Below the pieces are notes generated by a model, which was not told where the DNA came from, searched no databases, and saw only the letters and a list, made by a program, of their open reading frames with translations. Shown here in pieces: positions 8,219 to 15,372 of a DNA stretch of 30,883 nucleotides (positions are counted from its first letter, which is position 1; each line of letters starts with the position of its first letter). Made by a program: the position numbers and the translations under genes. Origin of the DNA: Halobacteriales archaeon (lineage in GTDB: Archaea; Halobacteriota; Halobacteria; Halobacteriales; SKSH01); contig SKSH01000169.1 in NCBI GenBank assembly GCA_007118075.1, positions 1 through 30,883 on the forward strand. The letters run 5' to 3'.

Positions 8219-8812
8219 TCATGCACTCTGCCATGTGCCACGGTGGATGACCGCGTCGGTCGAACGGCGATCTCTTGAGGTTGCCGAGGAGGGTACACGC
8301 GTTTCGGCCGGATGCCCGATCGCGATCGCACCGATTGGATCGTATTCATCTGGCACCGCAAACGTCGATCTGAGCACCGGCCAATCCTCAGAGGGGATCC
8401 CGAAAAACAGCGCGCCGAGATCCTCGACCACCGCCGCGAGCAGGATGTGCATGGCAGCCATGCCGGTGTCGATGTACCAATACGGCACCGGCCAGCGTGC
8501 CTCATCCCGGTCAGTCCAGCCTTTATCTGGTTCAGCATACCGGTCGAGATAGGCATCCTTGCAGGCGAACGGGACGACCACCAACGGAGCGGTTCGGATC
8601 GATTCTGCCTGTGGATTATGTTCATTGCAGTCCCAGAATGCCTCACGTTCGTCAGCTTCGCTCAATACGAGGAACTCGAACCCCTGCGAGAAGCCAGCCG
8701 ATGGACCCTGCAATCCGGCTGTGACGATCCGAACGATCACGTCGGCTTCGATTGACTCGTCGGTGAAGTTCCGTACCATCCGGCGTCGATTGATGAGCTC
8801 GTAGTAGTCCAT
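8219..8812 (-). CDS. Nitroreductase-family FMN oxidoreductase
   Basis: A 197-aa protein of the nitroreductase fold (FMN-dependent NAD(P)H oxidoreductases). The N-terminus MDYYELINRRRMVRNFTDESI is the classic start with the Arg cluster that contacts FMN. GPSAGFSQGFEF (about residues 36-47) and the helix DTGMAAMHILLAAVVEDLGALFFGIP are further FMN/dimer signature regions. The frame is open upstream to 9004, but the upstream translation is Arg/Ser-rich shadow of the opposite-strand guaA, so ATG 8812 is chosen. Substrate unknown; reduction of nitro compounds or quinones is typical of the family. It is divergent from guaA across a 100-bp region. Confidence 0.88.
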   Translation of the reverse strand: MDYYELINRRRMVRNFTDESIEADVIVRIVTAGLQGPSAGFSQGFEFLVLSEADEREAFWDCNEHNPQAESIRTAPLVVVPFACKDAYLDRYAEPDKGWTDRDEARWPVPYWYIDTGMAAMHILLAAVVEDLGALFFGIPSEDWPVLRSTFAVPDEYDPIGAIAIGHPAETRVPSSATSRDRRSTDAVIHRGTWQSA

Positions 8813-8880
8813 GACCGCTGTCGTCGCGACGTTTCCAGCCGATACCTCAAGAAAGGCCCTCATCGGCTCCTTTCGGGATG

Positions 8881-8887
8881 TTTTTGC
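8881..8887 (+). promoter_or_regulatory. TATA-like box of guaA subunit gene
   Basis: The T-rich element TTTTTGC is about 28 nt upstream of the preferred ATG at 8913. It supports that start over the in-frame ATG at 8811. Confidence 0.45.
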
Positions 8888-8912
8888 CCCGTTCTCGCCA
8901 ATCGATGACCAG

Positions 8913-9461
8913 ATGGTCCGTATCGACGTGGTCGATCTCCACGGCCAGTTCACCCATCTCGAGCGACGGGCGTTCCGTGACCTCGGGTACGAGAGCGATC
9001 TCATCTCAAATGAGACCCCACCTGCTGCGATCGAGGCCGATGGCCTGGTCCTCTCAGGGGGTCCCGATATCGGCGAGATCGGGCGAGCCGGTGACTACCT
9101 CGACCTCGAGATCCCCGTACTCGGCATTTGCCTTGGGATGCAGGCGATGGCTTCCGAACTCGGTGGAACGGTCGGCCCTGGTGATTACGGCGGCTATGCC
9201 GATGTCGATGTCGAGATCCTCGATGCAGATGATCCCGTCTTCGGCCCGCTCTATCCCGAGACGCAGGTGTGGGCGAGTCATGCCGACGAGGTCAAACGCG
9301 TCCCCGAGGGGTTCGCCATCACCGCCAGATCCGACGTCTGTGAGATCGAGGCCATGAGCGATACCGATCGTGACTTCTACGGCGTTCAGTGGCACCCTGA
9401 GGTGGCACACACCGCCGAGGGTGAGGTCGTCCTCGAGGGCTTCGCCAGCCGGTGTGAGTGA
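8913..9461 (+). CDS. guaAA: GMP synthase subunit A (glutamine amidotransferase)
   Basis: Class I glutamine amidotransferase subunit of the two-subunit archaeal GMP synthase; it hydrolyses glutamine and passes ammonia to the PPase subunit (GuaAB, not in this window) to aminate XMP. At 182 aa it has the full triad: nucleophile Cys73 in GICLGMQ, His161 and Glu163 in GVQWHPEV. The oxyanion/substrate motif LSGGPDIGE is at 47-55, and a WASHAD motif is at 120-125. The frame is open to an ATG at 8811, but the canonical beginning MVRIDVVDLHGQFTHLE and a T-rich box at 8881 favour ATG 8913. Confidence 0.92.
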   Translation: MVRIDVVDLHGQFTHLERRAFRDLGYESDLISNETPPAAIEADGLVLSGGPDIGEIGRAGDYLDLEIPVLGICLGMQAMASELGGTVGPGDYGGYADVDVEILDADDPVFGPLYPETQVWASHADEVKRVPEGFAITARSDVCEIEAMSDTDRDFYGVQWHPEVAHTAEGEVVLEGFASRCE

Positions 9462-9562
9462 CCATCGGCCGGTTCTGTTGGTCACCGTCATGTGACTGGT
9501 TCACAACAACTCGCGTTTGACCTTATCAAGCCCTTTTGGGGGATCGACGAGTAAGCAACCCC

Positions 9563-10753
9563 ATGCGACGTCGTCAGTTCCTCACCACCGCGTGTGTCGT
9601 CGGTGGTGGCCTGCTCGCTGGCTGTATCGGTGATTCAGATCGAATCTACTGGTCATACGAGACCGAACGAGCCGTCTTCTCCGATCCGGTCGTGGTCGAT
9701 GGCACCGTCTACACCGGCACACAGGCTGGGGACATCTTCGCCCTCGATGCCGAAGATGGAGCCGAGGTCTGGGACGAACCATACGAGATCGGCACGGATG
9801 ATGCCCCAGGGCACCTCCGCTCGGCCGTCTCCGTTGTGGATGGGTCCCTCTACTACGGCAGTATGGCGTTCACCCGCCATGTCCACGCCCTCGATGCCGA
9901 CACCGGCGAACCAACCTGGGAGGCGCCCTACGAGACGGCGATGATCAAGCAGGCGCCGACGGTCGCCGATGGGACCGTCTACGCCCTCGATGACGAGTAC
10001 GAGTTCCACGGTATCGATACCGATACCGGTGAGGCGGAACCACCGTTTCCACGGTCGATCCCTCGCATCCCGGCGGCACCTCCGGTGATCGACGACGAGA
10101 CGGTCGTGACCGCTGTCGACCGGACGATCGATACCCTCGATACCCAACCAGGTGACCATCGCTGGGGAGATCCGCTCGTGCTCAAGTCACACATCGCTGA
10201 TGGAGCCCTCATCATCGAGGGTGGAACCATCTATGTTGGGACCGTTGAAGGGACCCTCCTGGCGATCGACCTCGAGACAGGTGATCCCGCCTGGGATGAG
10301 CCGTTCGACACGATCGATTGGCCAGAGGCGAAGGCACCCTTCGTCGGCGGATTAACTGCAGCTGATGGCGTGGTGTATGCGGCCACCGAACGTGCCCTCT
10401 TTGCCATCGATGCAGACGATGGATCCTTCCGCTGGGACGATCCGTACCGGCCAGGTGGGGGCACGAGCTTCCGCGGTGCACCCACGGTCGTCGACGACCA
10501 GGTACTCCTTGGCGGATCTCACGGCCTTTATGCCATTGAACTGGATTCGGGCGATCCGATCTGGGATGAGCCAGCGGAGACCAGGGGATCGGCCACCACC
10601 GATCCGATCGTCATCGACGGTATCGCATATCTCGGGACGGACGGGCACCGACTCTATGCCATCGATACCGACCTCGACGGCTCCAGTGATGATGCCAGGG
10701 TCAACCTCGGTATCACCAGCCACCATGATACCTGGGCAGACCAGTCGGGCTGA
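9563..10753 (+). CDS. PQQ-like beta-propeller lipoprotein with Tat signal
   Basis: A 396-aa exported protein. The N-terminus has a twin-arginine motif (RRRQFLT) and a lipobox LAGC with Cys21, so it is probably a Tat-translocated lipoprotein anchored outside the membrane. The rest is made of about eight repeats of the form L-x-A-I-D-x-D-x-G-x-x-x-W-D-E-P-Y, i.e. a PQQ-like (pyrrolo-quinoline quinone fold) beta-propeller of probably eight blades. There is no dehydrogenase domain or quinone-binding catalytic motif, so it is more likely a binding or scaffolding protein (BamB-like fold) than an enzyme. ATG 9563 is preferred over the upstream TTG at 9536 because it starts directly at the Tat signal. 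Confidence 0.88.
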   Translation: MRRRQFLTTACVVGGGLLAGCIGDSDRIYWSYETERAVFSDPVVVDGTVYTGTQAGDIFALDAEDGAEVWDEPYEIGTDDAPGHLRSAVSVVDGSLYYGSMAFTRHVHALDADTGEPTWEAPYETAMIKQAPTVADGTVYALDDEYEFHGIDTDTGEAEPPFPRSIPRIPAAPPVIDDETVVTAVDRTIDTLDTQPGDHRWGDPLVLKSHIADGALIIEGGTIYVGTVEGTLLAIDLETGDPAWDEPFDTIDWPEAKAPFVGGLTAADGVVYAATERALFAIDADDGSFRWDDPYRPGGGTSFRGAPTVVDDQVLLGGSHGLYAIELDSGDPIWDEPAETRGSATTDPIVIDGIAYLGTDGHRLYAIDTDLDGSSDDARVNLGITSHHDTWADQSG

Positions 10754-10763
10754 CTGGCATCCA

Positions 10764-10774
10764 AATAATTAATG
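10764..10774 (+). promoter_or_regulatory. AT-rich promoter of the aminopeptidase gene
   Basis: AATAATTAATG lies 25-35 nt before the ATG at 10799. It is one of the most AT-rich spots in the window and a good TATA-box candidate. Confidence 0.55.
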
Positions 10775-10798
10775 TACGCGAGCTGACTTGAGCCGTGC

Positions 10799-11692
10799 AT
10801 GCGCTATGACTACCTCGACGTGCCCCATCGAGAGGGCTACTTCGAACTGGACGGGTACGACCTTTACTTCCGAGAGTTCGGTGAGGGTGAGACCACCATG
10901 CTCGTGCTCCATGGTGGACCCGGTAGCACCTCCAGTCACCTCACCCCCCTTGGCAGACATGGGGATGACGATCTTCGGGTCTTCCTCTACGATCAGTTGG
11001 GTTCGGGCCACTCCGATGGTCCATCTGCGGGTGACTTCGATCGCTACACCGTCGAGCACTTCCGCGAGGAGGTCGAGGCGGTCAGAGCCGACATCGGGAT
11101 TGACTCACTCATCGTCTATGGTAGCTCCTGGGGTGGCATGCTCGCGCAGGAATACGCCCTGGCGTATCCAGACCGCGTCGACGGTCTCATCCTCCAGTGC
11201 ACGTTGCACGATACCACCGAGGCCATCGAGGCCATGCGAGCGGCCAGAGCCGAGGTGCTCTCCGACGACGAGCTCGAACGGGTCCTCGAACTCGAGGCCG
11301 AACAGGCGTACGACGATGAGGCGTATCAGGACCTGACCGAGAAGGTCTACGACGAACGATTGCTCCGCGTGGATAAACCGATCTGGTGGGAGAAGGCGGA
11401 GACGAACATGGACGCATACGGGATCATGTGGGGGTCGAGTGAGTTCACCCTCGCCGACCACGCTCGGCTCAAGGACTGGAGCACGAAAGATCGGCTCGGA
11501 GACATCGACTGTCCGACCCTCGTCATCGTCGGCGAGTACGACGAGATCGGCCCGGCCATCTCACGCGATATCGCTGAGCGGATCCCTGCTGCTGAATTCG
11601 TCCTCCTCGAGGGTGCCAGCCATGCGGCCTTCCTCGATACACCAGATGCCCACTACGAGGCGGTCGAGGCCTTCCTCGAACGATTCCGATAA
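10799..11692 (+). CDS. Proline iminopeptidase-like alpha/beta hydrolase
   Basis: A 297-aa alpha/beta hydrolase of peptidase family S33. It has the oxyanion motif HGGPG at 38-42, DQLGSGHSD at 65-73 and the nucleophile elbow GSSWGG at 108-113 with Ser110. The catalytic Asp is probably in the GEYDEIGP segment and the His in EGASHAAFLD near the C-terminus. HGGPG plus DQ-x-G-x-G-x-S is diagnostic of proline iminopeptidases, which release N-terminal proline from peptides, although related enzymes act on other amides. No signal peptide, so cytoplasmic. The gene is monocistronic, with its own AT-rich promoter, and convergent with the acetyltransferase gene. Confidence 0.9.
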   Translation: MRYDYLDVPHREGYFELDGYDLYFREFGEGETTMLVLHGGPGSTSSHLTPLGRHGDDDLRVFLYDQLGSGHSDGPSAGDFDRYTVEHFREEVEAVRADIGIDSLIVYGSSWGGMLAQEYALAYPDRVDGLILQCTLHDTTEAIEAMRAARAEVLSDDELERVLELEAEQAYDDEAYQDLTEKVYDERLLRVDKPIWWEKAETNMDAYGIMWGSSEFTLADHARLKDWSTKDRLGDIDCPTLVIVGEYDEIGPAISRDIAERIPAAEFVLLEGASHAAFLDTPDAHYEAVEAFLERFR

Positions 11693-11704
11693 CCGGATCT
11701 ACCC

Positions 11705-12145
11705 TCAATCGAGGCGTTTGCTCATGCAGGTGGCTGAGCCCGGACAGTAGTCGCTGAACTCCTCGGTCTGCTGAATCGAGGTCGGTGCAGATGCTCGATC
11801 GATCGATTCGTACCCGCGAGCGTCGAAGAACGCGTCGGCGGTCGTGGTCAGTAGATACAATGCCCGAAGGCCTTGAGCCGCCGCAGTCGCCTCCAGTTCG
11901 TCACAGAGCATCGATCCGTACCCCTTTCCGCGATACGGTGTCTCGATGACGACCGACCGCAGCAAGCCAATCTCACCGCAAGGTTCGATCCCACCGATAC
12001 CGATGCGCTCGTCGGCAGCCACGGCCACGTAAAAGTACCCGAGCTTTCCCTCGACATCACCTGTCGGGAGCTCATTCCGTGTCAACAGCTCGGTCAGGTA
12101 TGGCAGTTCATCGTCAGCCGGTACAAGTTCAACGTCGACGGTCAT
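11705..12145 (-). CDS. GNAT acetyltransferase resembling ArsN2
   Basis: A 146-aa GCN5-related N-acetyltransferase. The acetyl-CoA loop is LRSVVIETPYRGKGYGSML (R-x-x-G-x-G type, about residues 67-85), followed by LYLLTTTADAFFDARGYE. The C-terminal pattern AP-x-SI-x-x-T-x-EF-x-x-x-CPGSATCM is typical, in my recollection, of the ArsN2 group of acetyltransferases linked with arsenic resistance. No ars genes are present in this window, so arsenic involvement is only a family hint. The gene starts 12 nt after the DUF3194 stop and so is probably the last gene of the prefoldin operon. Confidence 0.8.
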   Translation of the reverse strand: MTVDVELVPADDELPYLTELLTRNELPTGDVEGKLGYFYVAVAADERIGIGGIEPCGEIGLLRSVVIETPYRGKGYGSMLCDELEATAAAQGLRALYLLTTTADAFFDARGYESIDRASAPTSIQQTEEFSDYCPGSATCMSKRLD

Positions 12146-12157
12146 CTCACCAAGCCC

Positions 12158-12388
12158 TCACTCGTCGAAGAGTTCGTCAACCGCAGCGACCCCCGCCTCG
12201 ATCGCTTCTGTGACGATATCGGCCGTATCTTCACCGTCGACCAGCAGGTACACATCGATGGTCAACTCACCGTTGACGAACGTCGCTGTCACATCGAGAT
12301 CGTCGATCGCTTCCGGTTCGTATTCGGCAAGAATCGTGTCGATCGCTGCCGATTGTGCCACCTCACCTGGATCGACCTCGGGCTCCAT
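12158..12388 (-). CDS. DUF3194 family protein
   Basis: A 76-aa very acidic protein, matching in length and pattern the archaeal DUF3194 family found next to prefoldin beta (a Val/Thr/Asp-rich strand LTIDVYLLVDGEDTADIV then a helix). Function unknown. Its ATG overlaps the stop codon of prefoldin beta by one base (TGATG), so translation is likely coupled. The conserved pairing with prefoldin points to a role in protein folding or translation, by inference only. Confidence 0.75.
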   Translation of the reverse strand: MEPEVDPGEVAQSAAIDTILAEYEPEAIDDLDVTATFVNGELTIDVYLLVDGEDTADIVTEAIEAGVAAVDELFDE

Positions 12389-12750
12389 CAGCCGGCCAGG
12401 TCGCCCATTCCACCGAGGAGCTGTTGCAACTCGGTCTGGAGTGATTCGAACTGCTTTTGGATGCGCTCTTCCTGGCGTTCGAGCGCCTGCACTCGACGTT
12501 CGAGCGATTCCTTTCGACCGGTCAGATCCTCGCTCGCGTCACCGTGGTTGGTCTCGACGAGGAGTTCGCCCACCTCCTGGTACATATCGGTATCATCATC
12601 GATCTCATCGAGATGCTCGAGTGCCGCCTCGGTCTCGGCGAGTTGTGCTTCGGCGGTCGATTTCTGCACTGCCAACTGTTGGGCCGAACCTTGCAGTTCT
12701 TGCAGCTCCTCGAGCTTCTCCTGTGCCTCCGGTGGAAGGTTCCCTTGCAT
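12388..12750 (-). CDS. pfdB: Prefoldin subunit beta
   Basis: Beta subunit of the hexameric archaeal chaperone prefoldin, which captures nascent proteins and hands them to the thermosome. At 120 aa it has two long amphipathic helices (about residues 6-45 and 75-113) joined by the short beta-hairpin region, as in all prefoldin beta chains. The start MQGNLPPEAQEKLEELQ is typical. The gene follows the rpoP terminator and probably has its own promoter in the T-tract at about 12775. Next gene DUF3194 overlaps its stop. Confidence 0.92.
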   Translation of the reverse strand: MQGNLPPEAQEKLEELQELQGSAQQLAVQKSTAEAQLAETEAALEHLDEIDDDTDMYQEVGELLVETNHGDASEDLTGRKESLERRVQALERQEERIQKQFESLQTELQQLLGGMGDLAG

Positions 12751-12775
12751 GCTCGATGGACATCACTGCGTGGTG

Positions 12776-12802
12776 AAAAAGGCGGCGGGTTGCGCCCCGC
12801 CG
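12776..12802 (-). terminator. Hairpin plus T-tract terminator after rpoP
   Basis: On the minus strand a perfect GC stem (CGGCGGG / CCCGCCG, 12783-12789 with 12796-12802) and 6-nt loop are followed by GCC and five T. It lies just 4 nt beyond the rpoP stop. The T-tract also sits about 27 nt upstream of the prefoldin beta ATG and may serve as its TATA-like element. Confidence 0.6.
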
Positions 12803-12805
12803 TGT

Positions 12806-12940
12806 TCAGTTGACTTCGATCTCTTTGATATCGCGACTGCGCTCTTTCAACAAGACGCGATGTCCACAGTACGGACAACGCACCCCGCCGTACTCGTCGA
12901 GACGGACATCACGCTTACAGCGTGAACACTTGTAGCTCAT
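12806..12940 (-). CDS. rpoP: DNA-directed RNA polymerase subunit P (Rpo12)
   Basis: Small zinc-ribbon subunit of archaeal RNA polymerase, 44 aa, beginning MSYKCSRCKRDVRLDEYGG and containing the zinc ligands C-x2-C (Cys5, Cys8) and CPYC (about residues 23-26), then a basic tail HRVLLKERSR. Length and pattern match archaeal/eukaryotic Rpb12. ATG overlaps the L37Ae stop by 4 nt (ATGA), so the two are coupled. A clear hairpin/T-tract terminator follows. Confidence 0.95.
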   Translation of the reverse strand: MSYKCSRCKRDVRLDEYGGVRCPYCGHRVLLKERSRDIKEIEVN

Positions 12941-13236
12941 GGCTCGGGTTCAACGTCGAGGTCTGATTCTTCAAGCGCCGTCTCAACCGCACGGGTTGCT
13001 TCCATGCCAGCTGGCGTCTGTGGGACGAACGTCCCGCCAGCAAAGCGATACTCACAGCTGGTGCACTCCCAGATGCCAGTCCCATCCCGAGTGATCGACC
13101 GTTCGTCACAGGACGGACAGACGTGATCTTGTCGCATGAGCCGCTCGATATCGGCGACACGCTTTCTCGAGACGCGCCCGTATCGGGCACCGAATCGACC
13201 AGCGCTACCGACACGTCGGCCCTTTTTCTTGCTCAT
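12937..13236 (-). CDS. rpl37ae: 50S ribosomal protein L37Ae (eL43)
   Basis: A 99-aa ribosomal protein. The basic N-terminus SKKKGRRVGSAGRFGARYG binds rRNA. The four-cysteine zinc finger (CPSC about residue 40 and CTSC about residue 58) is complete. A short acidic extension DLDVEPEP ends the protein, a haloarchaeal trait. It has its own TTTAT promoter upstream at 13265 and overlaps rpoP, forming a two-gene transcript ended by the hairpin at 12783-12802. Confidence 0.95.
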   Translation of the reverse strand: MSKKKGRRVGSAGRFGARYGRVSRKRVADIERLMRQDHVCPSCDERSITRDGTGIWECTSCEYRFAGGTFVPQTPAGMEATRAVETALEESDLDVEPEP

Positions 13237-13264
13237 GATACACGGGCGTACCCCGCTGGGGCGG

Positions 13265-13269
13265 ATAAA
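13265..13269 (-). promoter_or_regulatory. TATA-like box of the L37Ae-rpoP operon
   Basis: The minus strand reads TTTAT about 31 nt before the ATG at 13236, in the 52-bp gap after truD. It indicates that the ribosomal/RNAP pair is transcribed independently of truD. Confidence 0.5.
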
Positions 13270-13288
13270 CCCTGCGACCCGTCGTGGC

Positions 13289-14587
13289 TCAAGCCATCGC
13301 CACAGGATCCACCTTGCAGAACTCGCGCATTATGACCGTCGCATACGAACCAGGTGGCAGCTCGAAGGAGAACGTCGGTCCTGACTCGTCGATCTCGAGC
13401 TCGGTTATGAGCGCGATCGGACGCCAGAGAGCTGAAACATCGGTCACCGACACCGCATCGAGGCCGTCTCGGCTGAGATCCAGACCGGCGATGACCGCAT
13501 CGTACATCGCTCCGATGGGTCCCTCAAACGGTGGGGTCTCCGGCCCGAGCAACGGTGCGACGACGACCGCACGGCCACGAGCGACGTGCCGACGAGCGGT
13601 TTGCAGTCGTGATTCGGTCACGCCCTGTGCTCGCTCGGTATCGAGCTGTCCCTCACCATCGACGAAGCAGATGGTATCGCCCACCTGTGGTTCGGTGAGC
13701 GAGATCCCTCGTCGCATCCGCTCGCTCACCAGCTCGTTGAACGCATGGGATTGTACCGCATGGACGAACAGTCGAACGAGCGACCACGGCAATGCATCGA
13801 GGACATCCTCAACAGTCGCTCCCTTACGCATCGCCCCGAGCAACCGTCGTTCGTAGGTGAGATACCCCGGTGTCACAGCGATGGCCTGTTCGAGGTCGCC
13901 AACGTCGAGGGCCCCCTCGATCTCCGTTCGGGCCAATCGGGTTCTCGCTGGTTCGTGTGGGCTCGAGGCGGTCAGATAGGTCCGGATCGCCCCCTCGATG
14001 TCGCCATGGACCAGCTGTTGTCCGACCACGTGCGTGATGGAACGACGGGCACCAAAGCGCTGATGGCCGAAGAAGTTCGGGACGACGATCGAGCCATCCT
14101 CGGTTGTGAGTTCTGTCGATATCGCATCACGCCACTCGGGATGGGTCGGCGCGTGAACCGTCACCTCAAAGCGATTCGCCGCATGATCACCGAACTCGAG
14201 CTGTCGTCCCAATCGACCGACTGGTTCGAGGTCGACATCCTCGATAGCAGGTAACTCGTCAGCCGATCCGTGTCTGATCGAGACCCACTGGGTCGTCACC
14301 GCATTCGCATCCTTGGTCCCCGAGACGGCGACCGCCCCCGGATGGATGCCGAGGGCACCGGCCAGTGTGTCGATCATATCGTGCGTGTCGCGGCCGGTCG
14401 TGATCGCCTCGACGATGAGGTATCCATAGTCACCGGTATTGGCATCGAGGGGTTCGACCTCGAGGCCAGGGACCTCGATGACGCGAAAATCCGTCGGGTG
14501 CGTCTTCAGTCGACCACCGATACCAGGTGAGGTGGAGGCATAGTATCGCATGCCCATCGGTCGTTCGCGAACGTGGGCTGGGCGCAT
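13289..14587 (-). CDS. truD: tRNA pseudouridine(13) synthase TruD
   Basis: A 432-aa TruD-family pseudouridine synthase that isomerises U13 (and in archaea and eukaryotes related sites) in tRNA. N-terminal GGRLKTHPTDFRVIE is the family start; the catalytic Asp is D93 in SGTKDANAVTTQW; NFFGHQRFG and the YLTYERRLLGAMRKG segment (TRUD insertion domain about 170-370) follow. Length is typical for archaeal TruD. Start ATG 14587 keeps the N-terminal MRPAHVRERPMGMRYYAS segment that resembles other haloarchaeal TruDs; an internal ATG at 14551 is possible. Divergent from L21e. Confidence 0.93.
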   Translation of the reverse strand: MRPAHVRERPMGMRYYASTSPGIGGRLKTHPTDFRVIEVPGLEVEPLDANTGDYGYLIVEAITTGRDTHDMIDTLAGALGIHPGAVAVSGTKDANAVTTQWVSIRHGSADELPAIEDVDLEPVGRLGRQLEFGDHAANRFEVTVHAPTHPEWRDAISTELTTEDGSIVVPNFFGHQRFGARRSITHVVGQQLVHGDIEGAIRTYLTASSPHEPARTRLARTEIEGALDVGDLEQAIAVTPGYLTYERRLLGAMRKGATVEDVLDALPWSLVRLFVHAVQSHAFNELVSERMRRGISLTEPQVGDTICFVDGEGQLDTERAQGVTESRLQTARRHVARGRAVVVAPLLGPETPPFEGPIGAMYDAVIAGLDLSRDGLDAVSVTDVSALWRPIALITELEIDESGPTFSFELPPGSYATVIMREFCKVDPVAMA

Positions 14588-14640
14588 TCGGGTATCATGA
14601 TGATGCCTCGCCTGGATAGAATGCCTTTCGAAACAATCCC

Positions 14641-14645
14641 TTTAA
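14641..14645 (+). promoter_or_regulatory. TATA-like box of the L21e-rpo4 operon
   Basis: TTTAA about 34 nt before the L21e ATG (14677), within CCCTTTAAGGTCG. The DUF655 gene has a very similar element. Confidence 0.55.
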
Positions 14646-14676
14646 GGTCGCTTCACCGTTACGCCACCCAAGAACC

Positions 14677-14973
14677 ATGCCGAACTCGAAGGGACCCAGC
14701 AGTGGGTCACGAAAGAAGCTCGCGAACCGTCCGCGCGATCGAGGGTTCTCGCCACCGCAGCGAGCCATCACCGAGTATGAAGAGGGAGATCGCGTTCATC
14801 TCGCACTCGACCCGAGCGTGCGCGAGGGACGGTTTCACCACCGCTTCAACGGTCACACCGGGACGGTCGTCGGAAAGCAGGGCAAGGCCTTTCAGGTCCA
14901 GATCGTCGATGGTGGCAAGCAAAAGACGCTGATGGTGCGCCCAGCCCATCTCAAAGCCCAACCCAAGGAATGA
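14677..14973 (+). CDS. rpl21e: 50S ribosomal protein L21e (eL21)
   Basis: A 98-aa ribosomal protein of the eL21 family, with the basic N-terminus SKGPSSGSRKKLANRPRDRG, the SH3-like barrel EEGDRVHLALDPSVREGRFHH, and the conserved GHTGTVVGKQGKAFQV turn. Length is normal. It starts at ATG 14677, after a TTTAA box, and its stop overlaps the rpo4 start by 4 nt (ATGA). First gene of a translation/transcription operon. Confidence 0.95.
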   Translation: MPNSKGPSSGSRKKLANRPRDRGFSPPQRAITEYEEGDRVHLALDPSVREGRFHHRFNGHTGTVVGKQGKAFQVQIVDGGKQKTLMVRPAHLKAQPKE

Positions 14974-15326
14974 CGATCTTCAAGGAGATCATCGACGAGG
15001 AGTACCTCACCATCAGCGAGACGAAGGAGCTGCTCGCCGGGGTGGAGGCCGAACATGCCGAGGATGAAGAGCGCGAGATGCGCTATGAGCTGGCTCGTGC
15101 CATCGAACACGTGAACCGACTTGCCGTCCTCGAGGGTGAGGAAGCCCGCGAACTGGTCGAGCGCCTTGAAGAACTTGAGAAGGTCTCGACACCGATCGCG
15201 TTCAAACTCGCTGATACACTGCCACGCGACCGCACCGAGCTGCGCTCTATCTATGCCCAAGAGCGTTTCTCGCTCGATGGTGATGAGCTCGATGAGATCC
15301 TCGAACTGATCGCTGAATACCGCTGA
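14970..15326 (+). CDS. rpoF: DNA-directed RNA polymerase subunit Rpo4 (F)
   Basis: A 118-aa Rpb4-like subunit that pairs with Rpo7 to form the stalk of archaeal RNA polymerase. It begins MTIFKEIIDEEYLTISETKELL (the conserved stay-on-stalk N-terminal strand), is all-helical after that, and has the HRDC-like C-terminal part FKLADTLPRDRTELRSIYAQERFSL. Very acidic. It overlaps L21e by 4 nt. The pairing L21e-Rpo4-DUF655-KsgA is common in archaea. Confidence 0.93.
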   Translation: MTIFKEIIDEEYLTISETKELLAGVEAEHAEDEEREMRYELARAIEHVNRLAVLEGEEARELVERLEELEKVSTPIAFKLADTLPRDRTELRSIYAQERFSLDGDELDEILELIAEYR

Positions 15327-15339
15327 TTACAGGCAACTC

Positions 15340-15344
15340 TTTAA
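15340..15344 (+). promoter_or_regulatory. TATA-like box of DUF655-ksgA-methyltransferase genes
   Basis: TTTAA about 31 nt before the DUF655 ATG (15373), in CTCTTTAAGGGA, nearly the same context as the L21e box. Confidence 0.5.
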
Positions 15345-15372
15345 GGGACTCCTGTTCGTAGCTATCGAAATC

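Noticed and set aside
8811..8912. 34-residue N-terminal extension of the GMP synthase amidotransferase
   Set aside because: The canonical start and a T-rich promoter box support ATG 8913; the upstream part overlaps the nitroreductase start and would leave no promoter region.
8813..9004. 64-residue upstream extension of the nitroreductase frame
   Set aside because: It overlaps guaA antisense and lacks nitroreductase-like sequence; the family N-terminus begins at ATG 8812.
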